From Candidatus Vagococcus giribetii (GTDB lineage: Bacteria > Bacillota > Bacilli > Lactobacillales > Vagococcaceae), in assembly GCF_017316185.1 (NCBI RefSeq), contig NZ_JAFLVX010000022.1:1-53101 (forward strand): DNA of 53,101 nt. The letters run 5' to 3'. The notes under the pieces were generated by a model. It saw only the letters and a list, made by a program, of their open reading frames with translations, was not told the DNA's origin and searched no databases. The translations under genes were made by a program, and so were the position numbers. Shown here piece after piece: positions 18,218-25,869 of the stretch. Within the stretch, counting starts at the first letter, position 1. Each line of letters begins with the position of its first letter.

Positions 18218-19564
18218 TCACTTTCTATCATAGCGCTTTCTTTTAGACGAAGATGGGATATCAAGTTCATCACGATACTTGGCAACTGTCCGTCTTGAAA
18301 TCTTAATTTCCTTAGATAAAAGACTCTCAACAATCTTTTGATCGGAAAGTGGTTTATTCTTATTTTCTTCATCAACTAACTGTTGGATTTCTTTTTTGAT
18401 CATATCTGTCGATAACTCATCGCCTTCTGTACCTTGTGAAATCCCTACAGTGAAGAAAGATCGTAACTCAAACATCCCAAAGTCAGTTTGCAGATATTTA
18501 CCATTAACACTCCTACTGACTGTTGATTCATGGACACCTATTTTTTTAGCTACTTCTTTTAATTGCAAAGACTTTAATGGGCGTTTTGGATCTAAGAAGA
18601 AATCGTGTTGTTGAGAAACAATTTCTTCTGCCACTCGTAAAATAGTATTTCCCCTTTGAATGACACCTTTTTGTAAAAATTCAAATTCACTTTTTCGATT
18701 TTTCAAGTAATCTAAGACTTCTTTATCAGCTCTTTGACTCATTTGTTCAAAATATTTTTGCTGAAATACAAGAGTCGGTGTGCTTCTTTTAGTACTTGTC
18801 ACTTCGATTTGTTTTCCTTTAACTTTCACAATAACATCTGGAATAATAAAACTTTCATCTTCATTTGAAAAGCCTGCTCCTGGATAAGGTTGCAACTTTT
18901 GAATATAGTCAACAATTTCTTGAATTTCAAATAACTCAATATCATATGCTTTTTCGATAACTTTCCACTTGCGATTGGCTAACTCTTCAAAGTATTCTTC
19001 TACTATAATATAAGCTAAGTTAGGTGCTATGTTATCTTTTTCAATTTGTAGTAAAAGACACTCTCTTAAATCCCTTGCACCTACCCCAGTAGGCTCTAGC
19101 ATTTGTAGTAGAGTCAATGCATCTAAAAGTTCAATCTCAGTGGCCTGTGTCTGAACTCTGATATCTTCTAATGGTGTACTGAGATAACCATTTTTATCAA
19201 CAAATTGAATCAAATGTAAGACTAGTTTTCTTAAGTAGGTATCTCGGTAGTTTAGATGGACTTGATTGATCAAGTACTCAAACAAAGATAAACGATTGTC
19301 AGGAACTTGCTCTAACCACTCTGTTTTTGAATCCCCAGACTGACTACTTCCTTGATTTTTACTTTTATATAGAAGTAAACTATCATCTGTATCAACTTTT
19401 ATCTCTAATAATGGATTTTCTAAGGCTTTATTTTCTAGGAATGTTAGTAAATCATCTGTATTGTATTGAAGCATTTGAATAGATTGTTGCAACTCTTGGG
19501 TCATTGCGAGTTTTTGAGTTTGCTTTTGGGTTTGGTTTTGATGGATTCGTTGCTCAAACTTCAA
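18218..19564 (-). CDS. rpoN: RNA polymerase sigma-54 factor
   Basis: Sigma-54 recognises -24/-12 promoters and needs an AAA+ activator. Region I is the Gln-rich QNQTQKQTQKLAMTQELQQSIQMLQ. The core-binding region follows, then the helix-turn-helix VAKKIGVHESTVSRSVNGKYLQT. The RpoN box is SRRTVAKYRDELDIPSSSKRK near the end. The ATG at 19573 directly abuts the AGGAG site, so I prefer TTG at 19562-19564 (448 aa), 9 nt from it. An obvious client in this window is the aco operon with its AcoR activator. The -24/-12 element there (25726-25743) matches the consensus. Confidence 0.96.
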   Translation of the reverse strand: MKFEQRIHQNQTQKQTQKLAMTQELQQSIQMLQYNTDDLLTFLENKALENPLLEIKVDTDDSLLLYKSKNQGSSQSGDSKTEWLEQVPDNRLSLFEYLINQVHLNYRDTYLRKLVLHLIQFVDKNGYLSTPLEDIRVQTQATEIELLDALTLLQMLEPTGVGARDLRECLLLQIEKDNIAPNLAYIIVEEYFEELANRKWKVIEKAYDIELFEIQEIVDYIQKLQPYPGAGFSNEDESFIIPDVIVKVKGKQIEVTSTKRSTPTLVFQQKYFEQMSQRADKEVLDYLKNRKSEFEFLQKGVIQRGNTILRVAEEIVSQQHDFFLDPKRPLKSLQLKEVAKKIGVHESTVSRSVNGKYLQTDFGMFELRSFFTVGISQGTEGDELSTDMIKKEIQQLVDEENKNKPLSDQKIVESLLSKEIKISRRTVAKYRDELDIPSSSKRKRYDRK

Positions 19565-19634
19565 GCTTATCATCTCCTCATCTGTAAATTGTCTTGCTAT
19601 TTATAGTTATTTTGATAAAATTGATAGAGTACTT

Positions 19635-19705
19635 GCGTCCTTAGTGTAGTGGATATCACGTAAGATTCCGGTTCTTGAGACAGGGGTTCGATTCCCTTAG
19701 GACGC
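19635..19705 (+). tRNA. tRNA-Arg (anticodon CCG)
   Basis: A full cloverleaf can be folded: acceptor GCGTCCT/AGGACGC, anticodon stem TAAGA/TCTTG around the loop TTCCGGT, and T-loop GGTTCGATTCC. The anticodon is CCG, reading CGG codons. No CCA is encoded. It is 71 nt and followed by its own terminator. Confidence 0.95.
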
Positions 19706-19715
19706 GTTTACAGTT

Positions 19716-19751
19716 AAGCAATGAGATATTTTCTCTTTGCTTTCTTTTTTT
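19716..19751 (+). terminator. Terminator after tRNA-Arg
   Basis: AAGCAA...TTGCTT with an inner GAGA/TCTC pair (19716-19742) is followed by a T-rich run (19744-19751). Confidence 0.8.
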
Positions 19752-19825
19752 ATTATAGCATTTTTTAAACTCATCAGACACTCCTTTGATAAAGGTTCTC
19801 TCCTTCTAATTTTAGGAGCTTTTTC

Positions 19826-19842
19826 TTTGACCTTTATTGACC
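19826..19842 (+). promoter_or_regulatory. CtsR operator upstream of clpP
   Basis: TTTGACC-TTT-ATTGACC is the reverse complement of the CtsR heptad repeat (GGTCAAA-N3-GGTCAAA) with one mismatch. CtsR is the heat-stress repressor of clp genes in Firmicutes. Confidence 0.85.
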
Positions 19843-19890
19843 ATTTAGGTACACTTTATTCTAGGTAGATGATTTAAACTATGTTAAAAT
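19827..19890 (+). promoter_or_regulatory. clpP promoter candidates
   Basis: One candidate is TTGACC (19827-19832), 17 nt, TACACT (19850-19855); its -35 is within the CtsR box, which would explain repression. A second is an extended -10, TG-T-TAAAAT (TAAAAT at 19885-19890), with a poor -35. Both could be used. Confidence 0.5.
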
Positions 19891-19925
19891 GTAGCTATTG
19901 AAGTTTTAGTTTAGGAGGAATTTTT

Positions 19926-20519
19926 ATGAATTTAATACCAACAGTTATCGAGCAATCTTCTCGTGGCGAAAGAGCTTACGACATTTACTCAAGACTTTTA
20001 AAAGACCGCATTATTATGTTAAGTGGACCAATTGATGACAATGTTGCTAACTCAGTCATTGCTCAATTATTATTCTTAGATGCTCAAGATCCAGAAAAAG
20101 ATATCTTTATCTACATCAACTCACCTGGTGGTAGTGTTTCTGCTGGGCTTGCTATTTACGACACAATGAACTTCATCAAAGCAGACGTTCAAACTATCGT
20201 TTTAGGTATGGCTGCTTCTATGGGAAGTTTCTTATTATCAGCAGGAACTAAAGGTAAACGTTTTGCTTTACCAAATGCTGAAATCATGATCCATCAACCA
20301 TTAGGTGGCGCACAAGGTCAAGCAACTGAGATCGAGATCGCTGCTAAACACATTTTAAATACACGTGATCGATTAAACAAAATTTTAGCAGAAAACACAG
20401 GTCGAGATATTTCAATTATTGAAAAAGATACTGACCGCGACAATTTCATGTCTGCACAAGAAGCTAAAGAATACGGCTTAATTGATGAAGTCATGGTAAA
20501 TAGTTCTAACTTAAAATAG
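19926..20519 (+). CDS. clpP: ATP-dependent Clp protease proteolytic subunit
   Basis: This serine protease forms the tetradecameric barrel of ClpXP and ClpCP, for protein quality control and regulated proteolysis. The 197-aa protein has the complete triad: S98 in [16 protein letters not shown]123 in [11 protein letters not shown] and D172 in [11 protein letters not shown]. The N-terminal [22 protein letters not shown] contains the axial-loop sequence. The ribosome site is GGAGG, 8 nt before the ATG. A CtsR box upstream indicates heat induction. The next gene starts 13 bp downstream. Confidence 0.99.
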   Translation: MNLIPTVIEQSSRGERAYDIYSRLLKDRIIMLSGPIDDNVANSVIAQLLFLDAQDPEKDIFIYINSPGGSVSAGLAIYDTMNFIKADVQTIVLGMAASMGSFLLSAGTKGKRFALPNAEIMIHQPLGGAQGQATEIEIAAKHILNTRDRLNKILAENTGRDISIIEKDTDRDNFMSAQEAKEYGLIDEVMVNSSNLK

Positions 20520-20532
20520 GATGTGACTAAAT

Positions 20533-21048
20533 ATGGGAATGACAGATGTAGATGTAACAAAATTAAACACAGACACTGGTATCAAAATTGGAGACAACGA
20601 AGCTCCTATTAAAGTGATTGAATTCATTAATATCAGATGTCCATTTTGTCGACAATGGTTTGATGAAAAAAATGATTTGTTACAAGAATACGTAAATGCT
20701 GGAAAAATTCAACGTGTCATTAAGTTATTTGATAAAGAAAAACCTAGCTTAGCCAAAGGAAATATCATGCATCACCATGTACCAACTGATGCCTCTGCCT
20801 TAAGCGCTATTCAATCTATTTACAAGACTCAGGATGTCTGGGGTGATTTAGAAGATCATACAGAGATTGCTGCTTATGCCGTAAATGAATTAGGGTTGTC
20901 TTTACAAGAATACGAAAATATGACAACACGTATTTTAAAAGAAGCTGAAGAAGCAAATGTCTTCTTTATTCCAACTGTGATTATTGGTGAAGAAGTTTTT
21001 GATCAAAAAATCTCAACTGACGAATTAAAAGCTTTATTAGATAAATAA
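20533..21048 (+). CDS. Cytosolic DsbA-like thioredoxin-fold protein
   Basis: This is a 171-aa thioredoxin-fold protein without a signal peptide. The redox motif is CPFC (C36, C39) in EFINIRCPFCRQW. A helical insertion follows, and the cis-Pro loop is FFIPTVIIGEEVF near residue 145. This matches the DsbA/thioredoxin_4 group. It begins 13 bp after clpP and shares its terminator, so it should be induced together with clpP by CtsR release. It may repair disulfides under stress. SpxH/YjbH, the ClpXP adaptor for Spx, is also a DsbA-fold protein but is longer, so an adaptor role is only a thought. Confidence 0.85.
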   Translation: MGMTDVDVTKLNTDTGIKIGDNEAPIKVIEFINIRCPFCRQWFDEKNDLLQEYVNAGKIQRVIKLFDKEKPSLAKGNIMHHHVPTDASALSAIQSIYKTQDVWGDLEDHTEIAAYAVNELGLSLQEYENMTTRILKEAEEANVFFIPTVIIGEEVFDQKISTDELKALLDK

Positions 21049-21059
21049 ACACAAAATAG

Positions 21060-21104
21060 CCTGCCGAATTAATGAGTAATCTCATCAATTCAGCAGGTTT
21101 TTTT
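21060..21104 (+). terminator. Terminator of the clpP unit, possibly bidirectional
   Basis: CCTGC-c-GAATT pairs with AATTC-a-GCAGG (21060-21097), with an inner TGAG/CTCA stem. Seven T follow. It also lies downstream of acoC on the other strand. Confidence 0.9.
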
Positions 21105-21109
21105 GTTTG

Positions 21110-22306
21110 TTATACGATTAATAAGTAAGGATTCTCTATGTAGTAAACAATTTGAGCTAAAAATTCTGCTGCTGGTGAACCATCTACTACTTGATGATCA
21201 AACGTTAAACTTAGTGGTAATTCTTGGATTTCTGTTATTTCTTTTTCTTTGTTAAAGATTAACTTCGAACTCATTGAGCCAATTCCCAATATACCGATTT
21301 CTGGTGTGTTTAAAATTGGTGTGAAATACTCAACTCCTGAGGTACCTAAATTAGTGATGGTAAATGTTGAACCACTGTATAAGTCACTAGGCAATGTCCC
21401 ATCAATTGCTTGAGAAGTTACTTTTATAAACTCAGAACCAATTTCACTTAACGTTTTTGTTGTCACATCTCTAATTACAGGAACCACTAAACCATCATCA
21501 ACAGCAACTGCCACTCCCATATGAATTGCGTCATGTTGTTTATATTCAGTACCATTGTATGAAGCATTCATCTCTGGTTTGTCTCTCAATGCTAAACTTA
21601 CAGCTTTAATTAGCAACGTGTTAATACTTAAAGTACTTCGACCTAGTTGATCTCCTGTTTTTTCTTTTAGATCTCTTCTAAAAGCTAATAATTGGGTGAT
21701 ATCTGCTTTTCGATGTAGTGTTAGCTGAGCAGATTGTTGTAGACTATGATGCATTCTTTGAGCAATAACTTTACGCATTCCCTCTAAACCTTCACCCGCT
21801 ACTTGAGAAATTGCTGCTACAGTAACTTGAGGAATAAATCGTTCTACATCTCGTCTAGTTATTCTACCATTACCACCTGTTCCTATAATTTCTTCTAGAG
21901 AATACCCTTTATCTGCTGCTATTTTTCTAGCAAGGGGAGTAGCAAAAATTCGTTCTCCAGAGACTCTTTTAGGAGTTGGTATTGGGGTTTCTTTAGGTAC
22001 TGCTGTTACTGTAATATCTGCCTTAGAAATAATCTCTTCAGGTGTTTGATTATTTGAAACACTTTCTCCGACCTCACCAACATAGCCAATCACACCTTGA
22101 CAGACAATTTCTTCACCATTGTCAGCTGTAATATCAAGTAATACCCCATCAATAGGTGACTCTACATCATGAGTTAATTTTTCCGAACTAATAGAAACAA
22201 TAGCCTCCCCTTTTGCAACAGGATCTCCTACTTGTTTATACCATTGATCCACTGTTCCTTCTGTCATTGTTAAACCTAATGTTGGCATTAATAATGATTC
22301 TGCCAT
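21110..22306 (-). CDS. acoC: Acetoin dehydrogenase E2, dihydrolipoamide acetyltransferase
   Basis: E2 core of the acetoin dehydrogenase complex: it transfers the acetyl group from lipoyl-lysine to CoA. An N-terminal lipoyl domain carries K43 in SISSEKLTHDVESP. A peripheral subunit-binding domain (ATPLARKIAADKGYSLEEI...NGRITRRDVE) follows. The C-terminal catalytic domain has the His motif SLTFDHQVVDGSPAAEF. I prefer ATG 22304-22306 (398 aa): the upstream GTG at 22315 lies within the ribosome-site stretch, while AGGTG is 9 nt from 22306. It is the last gene of acoL-A-B-C, 16 bp after acoB. A general 2-oxoacid dehydrogenase E2 is the alternative; the AcoR neighbour favours acetoin. Confidence 0.88.
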   Translation of the reverse strand: MAESLLMPTLGLTMTEGTVDQWYKQVGDPVAKGEAIVSISSEKLTHDVESPIDGVLLDITADNGEEIVCQGVIGYVGEVGESVSNNQTPEEIISKADITVTAVPKETPIPTPKRVSGERIFATPLARKIAADKGYSLEEIIGTGGNGRITRRDVERFIPQVTVAAISQVAGEGLEGMRKVIAQRMHHSLQQSAQLTLHRKADITQLLAFRRDLKEKTGDQLGRSTLSINTLLIKAVSLALRDKPEMNASYNGTEYKQHDAIHMGVAVAVDDGLVVPVIRDVTTKTLSEIGSEFIKVTSQAIDGTLPSDLYSGSTFTITNLGTSGVEYFTPILNTPEIGILGIGSMSSKLIFNKEKEITEIQELPLSLTFDHQVVDGSPAAEFLAQIVYYIENPYLLIV

Positions 22307-22322
22307 TTTTTTCACCTACCCT

Positions 22323-23345
22323 TTATTTTAAGTCTTGAATTAATTCTTCTGCTTCTTTTAATACTTTTTCTTTATTTGGTAAATAAAGTGCCTCTAAGTT
22401 ACTTGCAAACGGCACTGGTGTATTTGGTGCACAGATACATTTGATTGGCCCGTCTAAGTAATCAAATGCTTTATCACTAATAACAGAGGCAATATCTGTT
22501 GCCGTATTATTATGCGGATTCGCTTCATCAATAACAATCAATCGACCTGTTTTTTTAACTGATTGGATAATCGTTTCCTGATCCCATGGTGCCACAGTAA
22601 TTAAATCAATTACTTCAACAGACACACCTGATTTTTCAAGTTCTTCAGCTACATCTAATGCCACATATAGCATTTTCCCAATAGTAACAATAGTTAAATC
22701 AGTACCTTCACGCTTCACTTTAGCTTTTCCAATTTCTACTTTATAATAGTCTTCTGGTACTTCGTCTTTAATACCATATAACGTTTTATCTTCTGAGAAA
22801 ATTACAATGTTGTCATCTTCAATCGCTGAAATTAGCAGCCCTTTTGCATCATACGGATTTGAAGGAACAACAACTTTTAATCCTGGTATAGAACCAAACA
22901 TACCGTAATAAGAACCTGAGTGTTGCGCTGCAGCTGAAGCTCCTGCTCCGTGACAAGTTCTAACAGTCATGGGAATAGTTGCTTTTCCACCAAACATGTA
23001 ACGCATTTTTGAACCTTGAGCTAACAGCGTATCAAAACAGAATCCTAGAAAATCATTAAACATTAACTCTGGAACAGGACGTAAACCAGTCGCTGCAGCC
23101 CCTACTGAAGCTCCCATGTAGCCCATTTCTGAAATTGGCGTATCAATAACTCGCTCATAGCCATGTTTTTCGACTAATCCTTTTGTTACACCAAATACAC
23201 CGCCCCAAGCTCCTTCTCCTTCGAGATGTTCAATATGAGTTCCACCCGCAATATCTTCTCCTAAAAGAATAACTCGCTCATCTCTGTCCATTGACATATC
23301 TAAACCTTCATTAATTGCTTGCATAAACGTAATTCTTCTACTCAT
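22323..23345 (-). CDS. acoB: Acetoin dehydrogenase E1 beta subunit
   Basis: The beta subunit completes the thiamine-diphosphate-dependent E1 that cleaves acetoin to acetaldehyde and a lipoyl-bound acetyl group. It begins SRRITFMQAINEGLDMSMDRDERVILLGEDIAG, typical of E1-beta, and ends in the transketolase C domain (VIDEANPHNNTATDI). ATG 23343-23345 (340 aa) is 8 nt from AGGAG and preferred over a GTG three codons upstream. It follows acoA by 26 bp. Confidence 0.9.
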   Translation of the reverse strand: MSRRITFMQAINEGLDMSMDRDERVILLGEDIAGGTHIEHLEGEGAWGGVFGVTKGLVEKHGYERVIDTPISEMGYMGASVGAAATGLRPVPELMFNDFLGFCFDTLLAQGSKMRYMFGGKATIPMTVRTCHGAGASAAAQHSGSYYGMFGSIPGLKVVVPSNPYDAKGLLISAIEDDNIVIFSEDKTLYGIKDEVPEDYYKVEIGKAKVKREGTDLTIVTIGKMLYVALDVAEELEKSGVSVEVIDLITVAPWDQETIIQSVKKTGRLIVIDEANPHNNTATDIASVISDKAFDYLDGPIKCICAPNTPVPFASNLEALYLPNKEKVLKEAEELIQDLK

Positions 23346-23371
23346 TGTTGTCACTCCTTATAATTAATTTT

Positions 23372-24337
23372 TTAGATAGACACATCTTCGTATAATGCTT
23401 CTGGTTTTGGTACTGAACTTTCTCTTGCAAAAGTAACTGCATCTTCTGTATCTTTTATTGATTGAGCTTCAATGTTGTTCGCTACTTTTTCTGATAACCA
23501 TTTATTTTCAATAGCTACCTTTCTAAACTCAACTATATTATCAATAGTTGCGTAGTCTTTTTCTTCCCCTTCTTTTGCTTTGTATTTTTGTTCATCTCCC
23601 TCAAAATGCCCATAATTTCTATAAGTCACACATTCTAAAAGGGTCGGCCCTTCTCCGCGACGAGCTCTATCAATCGCTTCTCCGGCAGCTTCATAAACCG
23701 CAACTAAATCTTTTCCTTCAACTCGTACACCTGGGATACCATAGGCTACGCTTCGTTCCGCAATCGTCTTAGATCCTGATGCATATTTAACTGATGTTGA
23801 TTCAGCAAAACCATTATTCTCACAAACAAAAACAACTGGTAAGTTCCAAATTGATGCCATATTAATTCCCTCATGGAAAGTCCCTTCGTTCGCAGCACCA
23901 TCACCAAAAAAGCAAATTGCTACATCTTTGGTTTTTAAGTATTTATTACGAAGTCCTGCCCCAACAGCAATTGGGAAACCTCCGCCAACCATACCGTTAG
24001 CACCCAACATACCTTTGTCAATATCGGCAATATGCATTGAACCACCTTTACCTTTACAAAGACCTGTCTCCTTACCAAAAATTTCAGCCATCATTCCATT
24101 CAAGTCACAACCTTTTGCAATACAATGGCCATGACCACGGTGAGTACTCGTAATGTAATCTGAATTAGTTAAATGAGCACAGACACCTGTTGCAACGGCT
24201 TCTTCACCAGCATACAAATGGACAAACCCTGGGATTTCCCCTGTTGTAAAAATGCGATGAACTTCATCCTCAAAATTTCTAATATCATTCATTGTTTTGT
24301 AAATCCACTCTGCTTGTTGTTTTGTCATTGTTTCCAT
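23372..24337 (-). CDS. acoA: Acetoin dehydrogenase E1 alpha subunit
   Basis: Alpha subunit of E1, 321 aa. The thiamine diphosphate motif is FFGDGAANEGTFHEG running to FVCENNG. The substrate and regulatory loop contains RGHGHCIAKGCD. The start ATG 24335-24337 is 8 nt from a GGAGG site that overlaps the acoL stop, so the two are coupled. The length fits AcoA (about 325-335) better than pyruvate dehydrogenase E1-alpha (about 370). Confidence 0.9.
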   Translation of the reverse strand: METMTKQQAEWIYKTMNDIRNFEDEVHRIFTTGEIPGFVHLYAGEEAVATGVCAHLTNSDYITSTHRGHGHCIAKGCDLNGMMAEIFGKETGLCKGKGGSMHIADIDKGMLGANGMVGGGFPIAVGAGLRNKYLKTKDVAICFFGDGAANEGTFHEGINMASIWNLPVVFVCENNGFAESTSVKYASGSKTIAERSVAYGIPGVRVEGKDLVAVYEAAGEAIDRARRGEGPTLLECVTYRNYGHFEGDEQKYKAKEGEEKDYATIDNIVEFRKVAIENKWLSEKVANNIEAQSIKDTEDAVTFARESSVPKPEALYEDVSI

Positions 24338-24350
24338 TTCTAATTCCTCC

Positions 24351-25688
24351 TTAGAAAATCATCTCACTAGCCAACTCACCCATCATTTCTGATAAAGTTG
24401 GATGTGCAAATGTCATTTTTTCAATTTCTTCCAAACGTCCCTCAGATTCTTTAGCAGCTAAAATAGTATGAATCATTTCTGTTGCATTGGCTCCGACAAT
24501 CACTCCTCCTAATAATTCATGATGTTCTTTCTCAGCTATTATTTTGATAAAACCAGTTGTTTCATTACCAGAAATGGCCCGACCATTCGCTGAATAGTTT
24601 GTTTTAGATACTAGAATTTCATAACCTTTTTCTTTAGCTTCTTCCTCACTTAAACCAAAACTAGCAATTTCAGGATGGGTGTATACACAACGAGGAATTT
24701 GTTCTTTTAATAAAGGTGCTTCTTTCTTACAAAACATGTGTCTCACCGCTTTAATCCCCTCTTTACTAGCAGCATGAGCCAACATAAAACTATCAACAAT
24801 ATCTCCAACAGCATAGATATTATTAATTGAAGTTTGATAGTAACGATTCACCTCAACAAATTTTTGATTCGCTGTTTTAGCAATGTTCAAAGTGTCTAAA
24901 ATAGATAAATTATTTTTTCTACCTGTCACAACTAACAATTCATCAAATGAAATTGATTGATCCTCTAATTGGATATCAGAATGAGTGACTTCTTTAATCA
25001 AGGCACCTTCAATAAGGGTAACGTTCATTTTTTTTAGTTGTTTCTTTATAAGGAGTATTGCTTCCTTATCTTCAGTCATTAATATACTTGGTGCAACTTC
25101 TATTACTGAAACCTCCACTCCAAGAGGAGCCATAGCAAAAGCTAACTCAATACCAATGACACCACCGCCTATGATACTTAACTTATTCGGTAATTCTTTT
25201 AAATCAAAAAAAGTGTCTGTTGTTAAATAATTCACGGATTCAATCCCCTTTATAGGTGGTACAAAGGGGTTACTTCCTGTTGCTAACAAAATAAAATCTG
25301 TATCTAAGACATCATTATTTACAATCACTTCATGCGTTCCGCTTAATCTTGCTTCTCCTTCAATATAATCAATGTTGTGTTGCTTGAATAAGTAATGAAT
25401 CCCTTGTTGTAGCTGATTCACCACACCATTTTTTCTCTCTACTAATTTGGAGTAGTCAATAGCAGTTAATTGAGTACTAATCCCGAACTGGTTGGCTTCA
25501 TTTAAACTTTCGATCCAACTGGCATGTTTCAAATAGGCTTTTGAGGGAATGCAGCCAACATTTAAACAAGTACCTCCGATTTTTTCCTTCTCAATGACTG
25601 CCACTTTTTGACCTAGTTTTGCGGCTTCTACGGCTGCTACATAACCACCTGGTCCAGCACCAATCACAATCAGATTGTACTTTCTCAT
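24351..25688 (-). CDS. acoL: Dihydrolipoyl dehydrogenase (E3) of the acetoin complex
   Basis: FAD-dependent E3 reoxidises dihydrolipoamide with NAD. The 445-aa protein has the FAD site VIGAGPGGYVAAVEAA, redox disulfide C41/C46 in GGTCLNVGCIPSK, a NAD site IIGGGVIGIELAFA, and a C-terminal His-Glu pair in TFAHPTLSEMM. No extra lipoyl domain is present. It is the first gene of the operon, in contrast to Bacillus, where acoL is last. A sigma-54 promoter starts about 28 bp upstream of the ATG; AAGGTGA is the ribosome site. Confidence 0.92.
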   Translation of the reverse strand: MRKYNLIVIGAGPGGYVAAVEAAKLGQKVAVIEKEKIGGTCLNVGCIPSKAYLKHASWIESLNEANQFGISTQLTAIDYSKLVERKNGVVNQLQQGIHYLFKQHNIDYIEGEARLSGTHEVIVNNDVLDTDFILLATGSNPFVPPIKGIESVNYLTTDTFFDLKELPNKLSIIGGGVIGIELAFAMAPLGVEVSVIEVAPSILMTEDKEAILLIKKQLKKMNVTLIEGALIKEVTHSDIQLEDQSISFDELLVVTGRKNNLSILDTLNIAKTANQKFVEVNRYYQTSINNIYAVGDIVDSFMLAHAASKEGIKAVRHMFCKKEAPLLKEQIPRCVYTHPEIASFGLSEEEAKEKGYEILVSKTNYSANGRAISGNETTGFIKIIAEKEHHELLGGVIVGANATEMIHTILAAKESEGRLEEIEKMTFAHPTLSEMMGELASEMIF

Positions 25689-25725
25689 AACATCACCTTC
25701 CTTTATTAGTCTTACACCTTCTTAT

Positions 25726-25743
25726 AAGCAATAACCGCGCCAA
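25726..25743 (-). promoter_or_regulatory. Sigma-54 (-24/-12) promoter of the aco operon
   Basis: On the minus strand TTGGCGCG-GTTA-TTGCTT matches the consensus YTGGCACG-N4-TTGCW with one change. The invariant GG (25740-25741) and GC (25728-25729) are separated by exactly 10 bp. It lies about 40 bp before the acoL start. Confidence 0.93.
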
Positions 25744-25747
25744 CTAA

Positions 25748-25759
25748 GAAAGCGCTTCA
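25748..25759 (-). promoter_or_regulatory. Possible cre (CcpA) site
   Basis: TGAAGCGCTTTC on the minus strand contains the AGCGCTTTC core of catabolite response elements but lacks one base of the usual TGAAAGCGCTTTCA. It sits immediately upstream of the -24 box, where CcpA could block activation. aco operons are under catabolite control in relatives. Confidence 0.45.
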
Positions 25760-25783
25760 AATAAAACTTTATTGTTTTTAAAT

Positions 25784-25824
25784 TTGTGAAATCGAACAAA
25801 AACGTCCCATTCTTGTTGCAACAA
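25784..25824 (-). promoter_or_regulatory. Candidate AcoR upstream activating sites
   Basis: There are two related palindromes, TTGT-N8-ACAA (25784-25799) and the perfect TTGTTGCAACAA (25813-25824). They lie roughly 45-80 bp upstream of the -24 box, the usual place for sigma-54 activator sites. The second abuts the acoR terminator. Confidence 0.5.
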
Positions 25825-25853
25825 AAAAGAGACAGATACAGGTATCCATCTCT
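25823..25853 (-). terminator. Terminator of acoR
   Basis: AGAGA-ca-GATAC pairs with GTATC-ca-TCTCT (25828-25853) around a 2-nt loop with one internal mismatch. Six T follow on the minus strand (25823-25828). Confidence 0.85.
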
Positions 25854-25869
25854 CTTAATAACTAATTAT

